From Pseudovibrio ascidiaceicola (lineage in GTDB: Bacteria > Pseudomonadota > Alphaproteobacteria > Rhizobiales > Stappiaceae), in contig NZ_FOSK01000001.1 in the NCBI RefSeq assembly GCF_900114245.1, forward strand, positions 124,001 to 188,000: a DNA stretch of 64,000 bases, read 5' to 3'. Positions 8,123-16,551 of the stretch are shown piece by piece (positions within the stretch are counted from its first letter, which is position 1; the number at the start of each line of letters is the position of its first letter). The notes under the pieces are model-generated. The model was not told the origin of the DNA. It worked only from the letters and a program-made list of their open reading frames with translations, and ran no database searches. The translations under genes and the position numbers were made by a program.

Positions 8123-9358
8123 TTAAGGACTGACAGACTGTTCTTCCACGTCTCGTTTTTTTACCGGCAACACAAACAGGAACAGCGCAAGAAAGGCCAT
8201 TCCAGGCATCACAACGCCAAGAGCGGTCACAGGATCTGGCACAACAATTGCGGTAACCAGACTTCCCAGAAATCCACCTGCCATCTGCATAAAGCCCATT
8301 AAAGCAGAAGCAGCACCTGCAATCTTGGGAAACGGCTCCATTCCTCGCATAGAGAGCGCCGGTAGGGCCATTGAAGCGCCAAAAGCAAACACACCAATAG
8401 GGATCATGATGCTTAGAAAGCTCAGATACTCAAGCTGCGTGACTGTAAACAGCGCCAATCCACCCAAGCCGCACAAAACCAGCGCCGGCCCAAGAAGCGC
8501 CTCTGTGCTGAGCCGCCGTAGAAGCAGCCGAGTGGCCACGCCACCAGCAAAGAACGAGCCTGACTGAAGCACCATCCCCATGCCGAACTGCAAAGGCGTC
8601 AACCCAAGCCGCTCAATCAAAACAAACGGCAGAACCGTTGAGAGCGTATAGATTACGCCAATAGTAAATCCGAGGATCAATGAGGGCTGCATAAACTCAA
8701 AGGACCTTAGTAGCGTCCAATAAGAAGACGCCATCTGCCTCGGCCGAATAAGCTTCACATCTCGGTAGGGGTTGGTTTCCGGCAAAACAGTGAGCGTTAG
8801 CAGTAGGATAAACCCGGCATAGATCACCATCAGAATAAAGATCGCCTGCCACCCGAACGCGCTGAGCGTTAAAGCTCCAATTGTAGGAGAAATAGCTGGC
8901 CCGATCCCCAGCATCACAGCCAGCAAGTTCATAATCCGCGCACCAGCCTCAGCAGAGAACTGATCCCGCACAATCGCACGTGCCACAGCAATTCCGCTGG
9001 AAGCACCGATCCCCTGTATCAGACGGCCAACCAGCAGCATTTCAATGTTCGGCGCCAGCCACGCCAAAAGACTGCCAAGCAAATATAGGCTGAAGAACCC
9101 GAGAATAATCGGACGGCGCCCAAACGCATCAGAAAGAGGTCCACACAACAGCTGAGCCAGCGTAAAGCCAGCAAAATACACCGTCAGTGTCAGCTTAGCG
9201 ACAGCAGCTGTCGTCCCAAACACTTCCGCCAATGTCGGCAAAGCGGGCGTGTAAAGCGCCATGGAAAGCGGGCCAATCGTAACCAGCAATGCACCAATGA
9301 CAGCCGTGCGCCCAGCCGAAAGCTGAAGCTCTGTTTGTGTACCCATTGCCTTTGTCAT
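8123..9358 (-). CDS. Bcr/CflA family MFS drug-efflux transporter
   Basis: Twelve membrane segments. The conserved MFS motif A appears as CGPLSDAFGRRP and the early ALYTPALPTLAEVFGTT region is characteristic of the Bcr/CflA subgroup, which exports bicyclomycin, chloramphenicol and related compounds by proton antiport across the inner membrane. The frame is open to 9478, but residues 1-40 of that version do not resemble the family; starts at ATG 9358 or ATG 9346, just before GTQTELQLSAGRTAV, are more likely. An AraC-type regulator lies upstream on the same strand, a usual arrangement for efflux pumps under inducible control. Confidence 0.88.
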   Translation of the reverse strand: MTKAMGTQTELQLSAGRTAVIGALLVTIGPLSMALYTPALPTLAEVFGTTAAVAKLTLTVYFAGFTLAQLLCGPLSDAFGRRPIILGFFSLYLLGSLLAWLAPNIEMLLVGRLIQGIGASSGIAVARAIVRDQFSAEAGARIMNLLAVMLGIGPAISPTIGALTLSAFGWQAIFILMVIYAGFILLLTLTVLPETNPYRDVKLIRPRQMASSYWTLLRSFEFMQPSLILGFTIGVIYTLSTVLPFVLIERLGLTPLQFGMGMVLQSGSFFAGGVATRLLLRRLSTEALLGPALVLCGLGGLALFTVTQLEYLSFLSIMIPIGVFAFGASMALPALSMRGMEPFPKIAGAASALMGFMQMAGGFLGSLVTAIVVPDPVTALGVVMPGMAFLALFLFVLPVKKRDVEEQSVSP

Positions 9359-9531
9359 TCCCGAACCCCAAGGCAAGGCACTGAGCTTTCCCGTATGCGC
9401 TTCACCAGTTTTCTTGATAATCATCGGATGCGCGGCAACTCTAGGGAAATTGCGTAGAGCGCACAACGAAAAACACACGCCCTCCTTTCAGAGAGCACGT
9501 GTCAAAAATCTCAAATCCAACGCATCGTGCG

Positions 9532-10422
9532 TTACGCTAAAACGCGAAACTTCGCTGCTTCCTGAGTTGGAGAGCTGCCGAAGAACCGCTTGAATTCACG
9601 GCTGAACTGCGACGGACTTGCATAACCAACCCGATAAGCAGCCTGACTGGCGCTCATGTTCTGGCTCAGCATCATAGACCGCGCCTTATGCAAGCGGATC
9701 GACTTAACGTACTGCAGCGGAGAAAGGCCGGTCGCGCCTTTAAAACCGGCATGAAAAGCAGAAATGCTCATGCAGGCCATCTTGGCCATTTGATCTACAC
9801 TGAGATTTGTTGAGAAATCCTCGTGCAACACTTGAAGAACTCGTGCAATACCCTGAGACTTCTCACTGTTTTGGAACAGCACCCTCAGACTCGCACCGTA
9901 CTCGGACTTGAGCACGTGATACAGGAACTCGCGATAGTAGCCATCAGCGAGAATTTTAGTTTGTTCTTCGCTATTTAGCGTCTGCATCAGGCGACAGACA
10001 GAAAACAATGCCTCTTCAGACAGATGCGCTGGACGACCAAGCGTTTCGCCATACTCAAACTCGAGAGGCTCCTGCTCGATAAGCAGCATCAGTTCTGCCA
10101 AGACATTGATATCGATCGCCAAATTGACCGCGTAGAGAGGCTTCTCACGGGACGCTTCCACAATCTCAATCTCAAGCGGGATCGGAGAAACGAGCGCGGC
10201 ATAGCTCTGCTGGGAATAGAGGAAACTCTGACTACCCAAATGGCCTCTGACCAGACCCTGAAAAACGATACGAATGCTTGGTGAATACATAACAGCGCGA
10301 GGCTTAGTCGCGGTTGTCATGCGAATCACTTCTACACATTCATGTCTGGTTGCACTCACGCCCTCGCTCGGAGCGAGTGGGGCAAACCATTCTTCTAACC
10401 ACTGTTGGGTTGCAAATTGCAT
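9532..10422 (-). CDS. AraC family transcriptional regulator (AraC_N ligand domain)
   Basis: 296 residues from ATG 10422; a GTG at 10455 is possible but has no ribosome site. The N-terminal two thirds match the AraC_N cupin-like domain (VMYSPSIRIVFQGLVRGHLG, LVSPIPLEIEI), and the last 100 residues carry the two helix-turn-helix units (VDQMAKMACMSISAFHAGFKGATGLSP and ASQAAYRVGYASPSQFSREFKRFFG). It probably controls the downstream efflux gene and itself; the upstream region holds a clear inverted repeat (10506-10535). The inducer cannot be told from the sequence. Confidence 0.9.
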   Translation of the reverse strand: MQFATQQWLEEWFAPLAPSEGVSATRHECVEVIRMTTATKPRAVMYSPSIRIVFQGLVRGHLGSQSFLYSQQSYAALVSPIPLEIEIVEASREKPLYAVNLAIDINVLAELMLLIEQEPLEFEYGETLGRPAHLSEEALFSVCRLMQTLNSEEQTKILADGYYREFLYHVLKSEYGASLRVLFQNSEKSQGIARVLQVLHEDFSTNLSVDQMAKMACMSISAFHAGFKGATGLSPLQYVKSIRLHKARSMMLSQNMSASQAAYRVGYASPSQFSREFKRFFGSSPTQEAAKFRVLA

Positions 10423-10505
10423 TGGTTTTCCAACAACTTTTGGGATTACGCGCACAGGGGGTATTCTATTGTCTTTTAATCACCCACCACGAATAAGTTG
10501 GTGTA

Positions 10506-10535
10506 AATATTGGGGATTGCAATACCCAATATTGC
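10506..10535. promoter_or_regulatory. Inverted repeat upstream of the AraC-type regulator
   Basis: AATATTGGG (10506-10514) and CCCAATATT (10525-10533) are perfect inverted arms 10 bases apart. A second overlapping repeat GCAATA-N5-TATTGC lies at 10519-10535. It is 84 bases upstream of ATG 10422 and 116 bases before the divergent cupin gene, a fitting position for an operator or promoter element of either. Confidence 0.5.
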
Positions 10536-10650
10536 GATATTGAATGGTATTAGATTGCCATATTCCTTTTTGTAGTCAAGCGACTGTCTACGGATGGTCC
10601 CGAGCCATAATTTATTAGTTAGCCTAAGGTCTAAATTAAAGGAGCATTGC

Positions 10651-11031
10651 TTGCTTTTAGCTGAACTGTCTCATCTTGAACAACAGAAACAAGAGCTGCA
10701 AGCAAGCTTTCGCGAACGTGGCTATGCATTTCATCACCAAATCGACACACCGGGCCGTATTTGGAGAAATTTGTTTGCTGAGGCAGAAGAAATTTTCGTC
10801 GCACTCACCTCTGGTATGTCTATAGGCATCAACGGCCAGTTTATCAATCTGGAACCCTTTGAAGAGTTCTACATCCCTGCCGGAAAAAACTATGACATCG
10901 TGGGCCGTTGCCCCGATGAATGCCAATGGATGCACGCCTACGACCTTGCTGAAGTCGATATGCGCTCCCGACTGGTGAGAAAATCCGGCCTGCTATCAGT
11001 TGATGAATACAACTTCATAAATGAAGAGTAA
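10651..11031 (+). CDS. Small cupin-like protein
   Basis: 126 residues from a TTG at 10651, which has an ideal AAGGAG six bases upstream; the frame also runs back to an ATG at 10594 without a ribosome site. After an N-terminal coiled-coil-like helix (LSHLEQQKQELQASF), the middle has the strand pattern of a cupin: AEEIFVALTSGMSIGINGQFINLEPFEEFYIPAGKNYDIVGRC, with the EFYIPAGxxHxx-like turn lacking the usual metal His set. It may bind a small ligand; no enzyme function is evident. It stands alone, divergent from the AraC-type gene. Confidence 0.65.
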   Translation: MLLAELSHLEQQKQELQASFRERGYAFHHQIDTPGRIWRNLFAEAEEIFVALTSGMSIGINGQFINLEPFEEFYIPAGKNYDIVGRCPDECQWMHAYDLAEVDMRSRLVRKSGLLSVDEYNFINEE

Positions 11032-11272
11032 GTGATCTGGCACACTTTTGCACCGAAAGCCTCATATTCTGATATCCGAACGATGACTTATCAGCTAAAC
11101 AGATGCTGAATTGCGTTCTTTTTCCGGCAAAGTCTATCCAAAAAACCAGGCTCAACTGTAAAAAAGTGAGCTCGACTAAATACTTAGCAGTTTTTTAGCG
11201 AGATGGTTTGAATTGACACAAAAATAGGATAGAAGAGCGCATCTTTCATTAGAGAAAAACCAGATTGAAGGA

Positions 11273-11344
11273 ATGGCGTGGATCGGGCACCTCATGATCC
11301 TCCCACACGCCGCGACTTCCTATGGCCAGACGGAGCCACCATGA
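11273..11344 (+). CDS. Possible 23-codon upstream ORF overlapping the typA start
   Basis: ATG 11273 opens a 23-codon frame (MAWIGHLM... to TEPP) whose TGA at 11342-11344 overlaps the typA ATG at 11341 as ATGA. AAGGA directly abuts the ATG, which is too close for good initiation; the same AAGGA is five bases from GTG 11278 in the typA frame. Either a coupling peptide or chance. Confidence 0.25.
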   Translation: MAWIGHLMILPHAATSYGQTEPP

Positions 11345-13161
11345 AACTTCGCAATATTGCGATCATCGCCCACGTTGACCACGGCAAGACGACCCTTATT
11401 GACGTCCTGTTGAAGCAGTCCGGCGTCTTCCGCGAAAACCAGCGCACCGAAGAACGCATGATGGACTCCAATGACATCGAGCGTGAACGCGGCATCACCA
11501 TCCTTGCCAAGAACACCTCTTTGGTCTGGAACAACACACGCATCAACATCGTTGACACACCAGGTCACGCTGACTTCGGCGGTGAAGTAGAGCGCATTCT
11601 GCATATGGTAGACGGCGTTGTACTGCTCGTAGACGCAGCTGAAGGCCCAATGCCGCAGACCAAGTTCGTACTTGGTAAAGCGCTGAAGCTTGGCCTGAAG
11701 CCAATCGTTGCGATCAACAAAATCGACAAACCAGAGCAGCGCGCTGACGAAGTACTGGACGAAGTATTCGACCTGTTCGCATCTTTGGATGCAAACGAAG
11801 AACAGCTCGACTTCCCGGTCGTATACGGTTCCGCTAAACAGGAATGGATGGCTCTGGAGCCAGCCGGTCCTCAGGAATCCATGGCGCCACTCTTCGACAT
11901 GATCCTCGACAAAGTTGCAGAGCCACAGGCTGAAGAAGGCGAATTCCGCCTCCTCGCAACAACAATCGAATCTGATCCGTTCCTTGGCCGCATTCTCACA
12001 GGTCGCATCGCATCTGGCGTTGCAACCCCGAACATGCAGATCAAGGCGCTATCACGTGATGGCAGTGTGATCGAAACCGGTCGTATCTCCAAGGTTCTCG
12101 CGTTCCGTGGTCTTGAGCGTTCAGCAATTGAAGAAGGCGAAGCAGGCGACATCGTCTCCATCGCTGGTCTGACCAAAGCAACCGTGGCAGACACAATCGT
12201 TGCTCCTCAGGTGACTGAGCCAATTCAGGCACAGCCAATTGATCCGCCAACATTGTCCATGATGTTCCGCGTCAACGACGGTCCTCTGGCTGGTCAGGAA
12301 GGCTCCAAAGTTCAGTCCCGCGTTATCCGCGAGCGCCTGATGAAGGAAGCTGAAGGTAACGTTGCGCTTAAAATCGAAGAAACTGCAGAAGCAGATTCCT
12401 TCATCGTTTCCGGTCGTGGTGAATTGCTTCTCGCAATCCTGATCGAAAACATGCGCCGTGAAGGCTTCGAACTTTGCGTAGGTCGTCCTCGCGTTGTTTA
12501 TCAGGAAGACGAAGCTGGTAAGCGTCTTGAGCCAATCGAAGAAGTTATCATCGACGTTGATGATGAGTTCCAGGGTGCTGTTGTTAAAAAGATCACCGAA
12601 CGCAAAGGTGAGCTTCTTGAAATGCGCCCATCCGGTGGCGGTCGCTCCCGTTTGGTATTCCACGCTCCAACCCGTGGCCTTATCGGTTACCAGGCTGAGC
12701 TGATGTCAGACACCCGCGGTTCCGCGATCTTCAACCGTGTGTTCCATGAATATGCACCTTACAAAGGCGCAATTATGGGTCGTAACACCGGCGTTCTGCT
12801 GTCCAACGGTCAGGGCGATGCTGTTCCTTACGCATTGTTCAACCTGGAAGACCGTGGCCCAATGATGATTGATCCGGGCACAAAAGTGTACCAGGGCATG
12901 ATCATTGGTGAACACACACGCGGTAACGACCTTGAAGTGAACGTTCTGAAGGGCAAGCAGCTCACCAACATCCGTTCTTCCGGTAAGGACGATGCTGTTA
13001 AGCTGACCACCCCAATCAAGCTGAGCCTTGAAGGCGCACTGTCTTACATCGCTGAAGATGAACTGGTGGAAGTCACCCCAGAATCCATCCGTCTGCGTAA
13101 AGCTCTGCTGTGCCCGCATGACCGTAAGCGCGCGGAACGTGCATCAAACAAAGCGTCTTAA
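11341..13161 (+). CDS. typA: Ribosome-associated translational GTPase TypA/BipA
   Basis: 606 residues, standard for TypA. G1 AHVDHGKT, switch [17 protein letters not shown]4 NKID and the effector region RERGITI are intact. After the GTPase domain come EF-G-like domains 2, 3 and 5 and the TypA-specific C-terminal domain (GEDLxVN-like [28 protein letters not shown]). It binds the ribosome and is needed for stress and low-temperature growth and 50S assembly. GGAG lies five bases before ATG 11341, which gives the normal [11 protein letters not shown] start; an in-frame GTG at 11278 would add 21 residues of unlike character. Codon use is strongly biased, as expected for a highly expressed gene. 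Confidence 0.97.
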   Translation: MKLRNIAIIAHVDHGKTTLIDVLLKQSGVFRENQRTEERMMDSNDIERERGITILAKNTSLVWNNTRINIVDTPGHADFGGEVERILHMVDGVVLLVDAAEGPMPQTKFVLGKALKLGLKPIVAINKIDKPEQRADEVLDEVFDLFASLDANEEQLDFPVVYGSAKQEWMALEPAGPQESMAPLFDMILDKVAEPQAEEGEFRLLATTIESDPFLGRILTGRIASGVATPNMQIKALSRDGSVIETGRISKVLAFRGLERSAIEEGEAGDIVSIAGLTKATVADTIVAPQVTEPIQAQPIDPPTLSMMFRVNDGPLAGQEGSKVQSRVIRERLMKEAEGNVALKIEETAEADSFIVSGRGELLLAILIENMRREGFELCVGRPRVVYQEDEAGKRLEPIEEVIIDVDDEFQGAVVKKITERKGELLEMRPSGGGRSRLVFHAPTRGLIGYQAELMSDTRGSAIFNRVFHEYAPYKGAIMGRNTGVLLSNGQGDAVPYALFNLEDRGPMMIDPGTKVYQGMIIGEHTRGNDLEVNVLKGKQLTNIRSSGKDDAVKLTTPIKLSLEGALSYIAEDELVEVTPESIRLRKALLCPHDRKRAERASNKAS

Positions 13162-13186
13162 GACCGCTTACATTGATGAGTTATTT

Positions 13187-13215
13187 AAGGGAGGGCCTTG
13201 GCTCTCCCTTTTTTC
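13187..13215 (+). terminator. Rho-independent terminator of typA
   Basis: AAGGGAG (13187-13193) pairs with CTCCCTT (13204-13210), with internal GCC/GGC pairing possible, followed by six Ts. Confidence 0.88.
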
Positions 13216-13231
13216 TTGAGCGACCCAAAGC

Positions 13232-14194
13232 TCACTCAGCTGGTTCAACAGCCTTCGTAGCCTGATCTCCATTTGCTTCCGCCAACGCCTTCTCCTGAGT
13301 CTTCAAACGCTCCTGCTTCCGTTTCCAATTCGCTTTTGCAGTCTTAGTGGTCATTCGTGAGTTGTCAGGCGTCCATCCCGGCGTGCGAAACATATAGCCA
13401 TAGACGTCCCGTAGCGATCTTGCGGTCTTCAGATCTCTGACCATCGCCATCCACTCATGAAACGCCACAATCAGCAGGTTGTTGGTCTCAAGGTTCTTGC
13501 CAATCCCGTAGCGCGGCGGATCCTCAACAACTTCAGGGCTGAACGTCCCGAACATCCGATCCCAGATGATCAGCGTTCCCGCATAGTTGGAATCCAGATA
13601 TCGCGGGTTCGTCGCATGGTGAACGCGATGATGGCTCGGCGTATTGAAGATCCACTCAAACGGCCCCATACGATCAACCAGCTCAGTGTGAATCCAAAAC
13701 TGGTAGAGCAAGTTCCAGGCTGCCACGAAGAAAATCATCTCAGGCTGAAACCCAACCAACGCAATCGGCAGGCCGAAAATGAAGGTAAGTGCAATCGTCC
13801 CAGTCCACGTCTGTCGCAGAGCCGTCGAGAGATTATAGCGCTGCGAGGAATGGTGGTTCACATGGCTAGCCCAGAACCAGCGGTACTCATGCCCAAACCG
13901 ATGCTGCCAATAATAAGCCAGATCATACAACAGGAAGCAGATCAAGATGGTCCACCAGTTGAGCGGCACGTTTTCAATAAGGCGATGACTGTAAACCCAG
14001 CTATGCGCCGCATAAGAAACAGCAGCCCCAAAAACAATCTTTACAATGAGACTCCCAATCCCCATCGCCAGACTGAAAAACGTGTCTTTGACGTCATAAC
14101 CATCAATCCCACGCAGCTTTAAAGCCACACCTTCTACAATCATGAGAATGATAAAAAACGGCACCGCATACGATATAGGGTCAAAAAACTCCAT
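13232..14194 (-). CDS. Sterol desaturase / fatty acid hydroxylase superfamily membrane protein
   Basis: 320 residues. Four or five membrane helices precede and flank the eight-histidine di-iron motif: HRFGHE (about residue 98), HVNHHS (about 112), and HRVHHATN (about 194), with a further His near HEWM. Members of this superfamily use a di-iron centre and O2 to hydroxylate or desaturate lipids in the inner membrane. The exact lipid is not predictable; in this group carotenoid, sterol and alkylglycerol enzymes are all found. The C-terminal 50 residues are charged and soluble. The gene stands alone, convergent with typA. Confidence 0.88.
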   Translation of the reverse strand: MEFFDPISYAVPFFIILMIVEGVALKLRGIDGYDVKDTFFSLAMGIGSLIVKIVFGAAVSYAAHSWVYSHRLIENVPLNWWTILICFLLYDLAYYWQHRFGHEYRWFWASHVNHHSSQRYNLSTALRQTWTGTIALTFIFGLPIALVGFQPEMIFFVAAWNLLYQFWIHTELVDRMGPFEWIFNTPSHHRVHHATNPRYLDSNYAGTLIIWDRMFGTFSPEVVEDPPRYGIGKNLETNNLLIVAFHEWMAMVRDLKTARSLRDVYGYMFRTPGWTPDNSRMTTKTAKANWKRKQERLKTQEKALAEANGDQATKAVEPAE

Positions 14195-14362
14195 TGAGAT
14201 GGCCCTCCCAAACCGAACTCAAAACCCGAAGTGTACCCCACACCCACGGGCAAGTTACCTTAACGGTAACACACTCCTGTATATGTCATCAAACCCCGGA
14301 ATGAGAACACCATTCAACCAGTGAAGCAGTGAAGCAGAGACCTCAGCAGCAAAGTGACGCCC

Positions 14363-14784
14363 AAAAACTTATCCCCCTCACCAGCACTTGTCCTAGGCTA
14401 AGTCCTGTGCCCACGCATTCGGGCCGGGGTGGACCGTCCATCCCGCGGCGTGGGCGGGGTTGGGCTACCGGCATGAAGTAACGTATCGTGTCGGGAGGTC
14501 CGGTGAAGCGCCATACCCTATTGAGACCACAGTGGTAGTAGGGAGTTTGGGGTCGTTCCGGAGGGCGTCCGGTGGTGACAAGAAATTGTCAATGACAGGG
14601 AAACCTGTCAGTCGCGTCTGTCCGAGAGGGAGCCCGCGTGTTCATGAGAAAAGGCCCGGGCGAGGCGAGCAGCCAATGCCGAAGAAACATACCTAACAAG
14701 TAGCGCAGGCAAAGCCTGCTCGCCTTGCTCCACCCGTTTAACGGGAACCTTCAGCGCCAACACTGCATGGAAAACCATGCGGTG
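14363..14784 (+). ncRNA. Structured non-coding element, copy 1 (candidate transposon-associated RNA)
   Basis: A GC-rich stretch with no convincing protein. Visible helices: GCCCACGC (14409-14416) with GCGTGGGC (14448-14455), enclosing GGGGTGG/CCATCCC (14426-14432/14438-14444); TGACAGG-GAAA-CCTGTCA (14593-14610, a GNRA-loop hairpin); GCAGGC/GCCTGC (14705-14719); CCCG/CGGG (14733-14745); and a 3'-terminal 10-bp hairpin CACTGCATGG/CCATGCGGTG (14761-14784). A stub ORF ATG CCG AAG AAA CAT ACC TAA lies at 14676-14696. A diverged copy on the other strand at 33646-34149 keeps these helices by compensatory change. The layout (structured RNA, ORF start, short 3' end with terminal hairpin) recalls IS200/IS605-family elements with an omega-RNA; a group II intron 5' fragment is less likely because no domain V is seen. 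It ends five bases before the sodC stop. Confidence 0.6.
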
Positions 14785-14789
14785 CTAAA

Positions 14790-15398
14790 CTACTTGGTGT
14801 CGCTTGCTGGCTCTTCAGGGTAGCTCTGGAAACTATCCGCATTTTGCTTAATCGGTACAATCACACCACAAGCAATCCGCCCTCCGGCATCACCAGTCGG
14901 CTGACTGTGATAATCGTCTGGATCAGCATGAACAATCAGCGCCCTGCCCGGTCCACCAATCAGGCTGTCCTTGTCATCGGGAGCCAGGTCTAAGATTTCA
15001 GAGAAGTACTCGACGACAATCTTTCCATTCTCGGGCACATGAAGATTTGGAAGATCGCCCGCATGCGGTCCATCAGGAACTTCAATCCCATGCTCATGCC
15101 CTTCAGGTGCGAAATGACCTCCAGCAGCCGAAAAGGTTGGCTCACATAGACCAGTTTCATGAACATGGAACCCATGTACGCCAGCAGGCAAGCCATCAAA
15201 TGCCGCTGTAATATGGAGGGTCTGGCTCAAGGTCTCAGTCAACACGACACGGCCGACCTGCTTGCCATCAACGTCTTTCATAATGGCAACAGCGGTCGGC
15301 CCAGCGGGCACCTGATCTTCTTTAGAAGCCATCGCAGCAAAACTCGCAACAGCAAACCCGGCTGCAACAACTGCCGCCAATCCACTCAGCTTCATCAT
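14790..15398 (-). CDS. sodC: Periplasmic Cu/Zn superoxide dismutase
   Basis: 202 residues from ATG 15398, which has AGGAG nine bases upstream; the frame is open to 15491 but those residues are not needed. A signal peptide (MMKLSGLAAVVAAGFAVASFAAMA) leads it to the periplasm. Metal ligands are clear: GFHVHETG, CEPTFSAAGGHF, DLPNLHV and IVHADPDDYHSQPTGDAGGRIACG, the last containing the Cu-binding His and the partner Cys of the disulfide. It removes superoxide outside the cytoplasm. The structured element copy 1 abuts its 3' end. Confidence 0.95.
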   Translation of the reverse strand: MMKLSGLAAVVAAGFAVASFAAMASKEDQVPAGPTAVAIMKDVDGKQVGRVVLTETLSQTLHITAAFDGLPAGVHGFHVHETGLCEPTFSAAGGHFAPEGHEHGIEVPDGPHAGDLPNLHVPENGKIVVEYFSEILDLAPDDKDSLIGGPGRALIVHADPDDYHSQPTGDAGGRIACGVIVPIKQNADSFQSYPEEPASDTK

Positions 15399-15535
15399 CC
15401 AATAAACTCCTGAAAGCGCTTTATTCATCCTCAGAATATTCAGCGGAGAGGCCACCTCAAAATCACTCTTGAAACCTCGGTAAACCAACACCGCCTACCC
15501 AGCTGATAAGTTGACCAGTCTTGGTTACACCTTCA

Positions 15536-15570
15536 AAAGAAAACCCGGATCAGAACCAATCTGACCCGGG
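15536..15570 (-). terminator. Rho-independent terminator of the tyrA operon
   Basis: On the minus strand CCCGGGTCAG (15570-15561) pairs with CTGATCCGGG (15553-15544) with one T-G pair, followed by TTTTCTTTT. It closes the chorismate mutase-hisC-tyrA unit. Confidence 0.88.
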
Positions 15571-15597
15571 CTAAACATTCATAAAACCAACAAGACC

Positions 15598-16533
15598 TTA
15601 CTCTGCTGGCTCGCCTTTTTCGTTCTCACGACCAAAGTTCGGCGCCGCTGATTCCTGACCAGCTTCAACAAGCTGATGGCGAATATCTTTGGTCCGCGCA
15701 AACAGTTTGAACAAGGCATCACCATCACTCCACCGGATCGCCCGCTGCAAGGCAGACAGATCCTCAGAAAAGCGAGACAGCATTTCAAGAATGGCTTCTT
15801 TGTTGTTCAGGCACACATCACGCCACATGGTCGGGTCAGAAGACGCGAGACGTGTGAAGTCACGGAAACCGGAAGCAGAGTACTTGATCACTTCTGACTT
15901 GGTCACAGTCTCCAAATCATCAGCCGTACCCACGATGTTGTAGGCGATGATATGCGGAAGATGAGACACAACAGCCAACACCAGATCGTGGTGCTCAGCA
16001 TCCATGGTGTCCACATGAGAGCCACACGCTTCCCAGAAGGCAGTCAGGCGCTCTGTAGCACCCGCATCACTGTCGCTATCTGGCGTAAGAATGCACCAGC
16101 GGTTCTCAAAGAGAGAGGCAAAGCCAGCATCAGGGCCAGAATACTCAGTACCAGCAACCGGGTGGCCTGCAATAAAATGCACGTCGTCCGGCATATGCGG
16201 TTTCATCGCTGAAATAACGGAGGCCTTCACAGAACCCACGTCAGTTACAATCGCACCCTCAGCTAAATGAGGGCCAATAGTTTTCGCCACGGCTCCACAT
16301 GCACCAACCGGCACACAAACGATTACAAGGTCTGCCCCTTTAACGGCTTCTGCTGCGTCCAGATAATATCGGTCCCCAAGCTTCAACTCTTCCGCACGCT
16401 TCAGAGTAACTTCTGAGCGTGTGGATACAACAATTTCACCCGCCAGCTTTTCGCGGCGCATGACATGCGAAAGAGAGGAGCCGATCAGACCGATACCAAT
16501 CAGTGCGACCCGGCCAAACAAGGGTTCAGACAT
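15598..16533 (-). CDS. tyrA: Prephenate/arogenate (cyclohexadienyl) dehydrogenase
   Basis: 311 residues. The Rossmann motif GIGLIGSS near residue 13, VTDVGSVK, the HPVAGTEYSGP substrate loop and the catalytic-region SHLPHIIAY are all present. It oxidatively decarboxylates prephenate (or arogenate) with NAD to give the tyrosine precursor. It lies 18 bases behind the hisC-type aminotransferase, which in this order likely supplies the transamination of 4-hydroxyphenylpyruvate or prephenate, and behind a chorismate mutase gene; together they make a short aromatic amino acid operon closed by a terminator. No ACT domain is present, so feedback control at this enzyme is not evident. Confidence 0.94.
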   Translation of the reverse strand: MSEPLFGRVALIGIGLIGSSLSHVMRREKLAGEIVVSTRSEVTLKRAEELKLGDRYYLDAAEAVKGADLVIVCVPVGACGAVAKTIGPHLAEGAIVTDVGSVKASVISAMKPHMPDDVHFIAGHPVAGTEYSGPDAGFASLFENRWCILTPDSDSDAGATERLTAFWEACGSHVDTMDAEHHDLVLAVVSHLPHIIAYNIVGTADDLETVTKSEVIKYSASGFRDFTRLASSDPTMWRDVCLNNKEAILEMLSRFSEDLSALQRAIRWSDGDALFKLFARTKDIRHQLVEAGQESAAPNFGRENEKGEPAE

Positions 16534-16551
16534 GGAGACCTTCTATTAGAA

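Noticed and set aside
13457-14122. 221-codon + frame opposite the hydroxylase gene
   Set aside because: Antisense shadow; composition is Arg/Asn/Pro-rich and it has no independent signals.
14319-14340. Short tandem GTGAAGCA duplication near structured element copy 1
   Set aside because: Only two units of eight bases; probably chance or slippage.
14460-14696. 79-codon open frame ending in MPKKHT inside structured element copy 1
   Set aside because: It runs across conserved RNA helices, copy 2 has no matching long frame, and composition is not protein-like. Only the last five codons are shared.
14363-14784. Group II intron remnant
   Set aside because: GNRA hairpin and paired 5' end are suggestive, but there is no domain V-like sequence or RT coding region in either copy. 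Kept as a less likely alternative.
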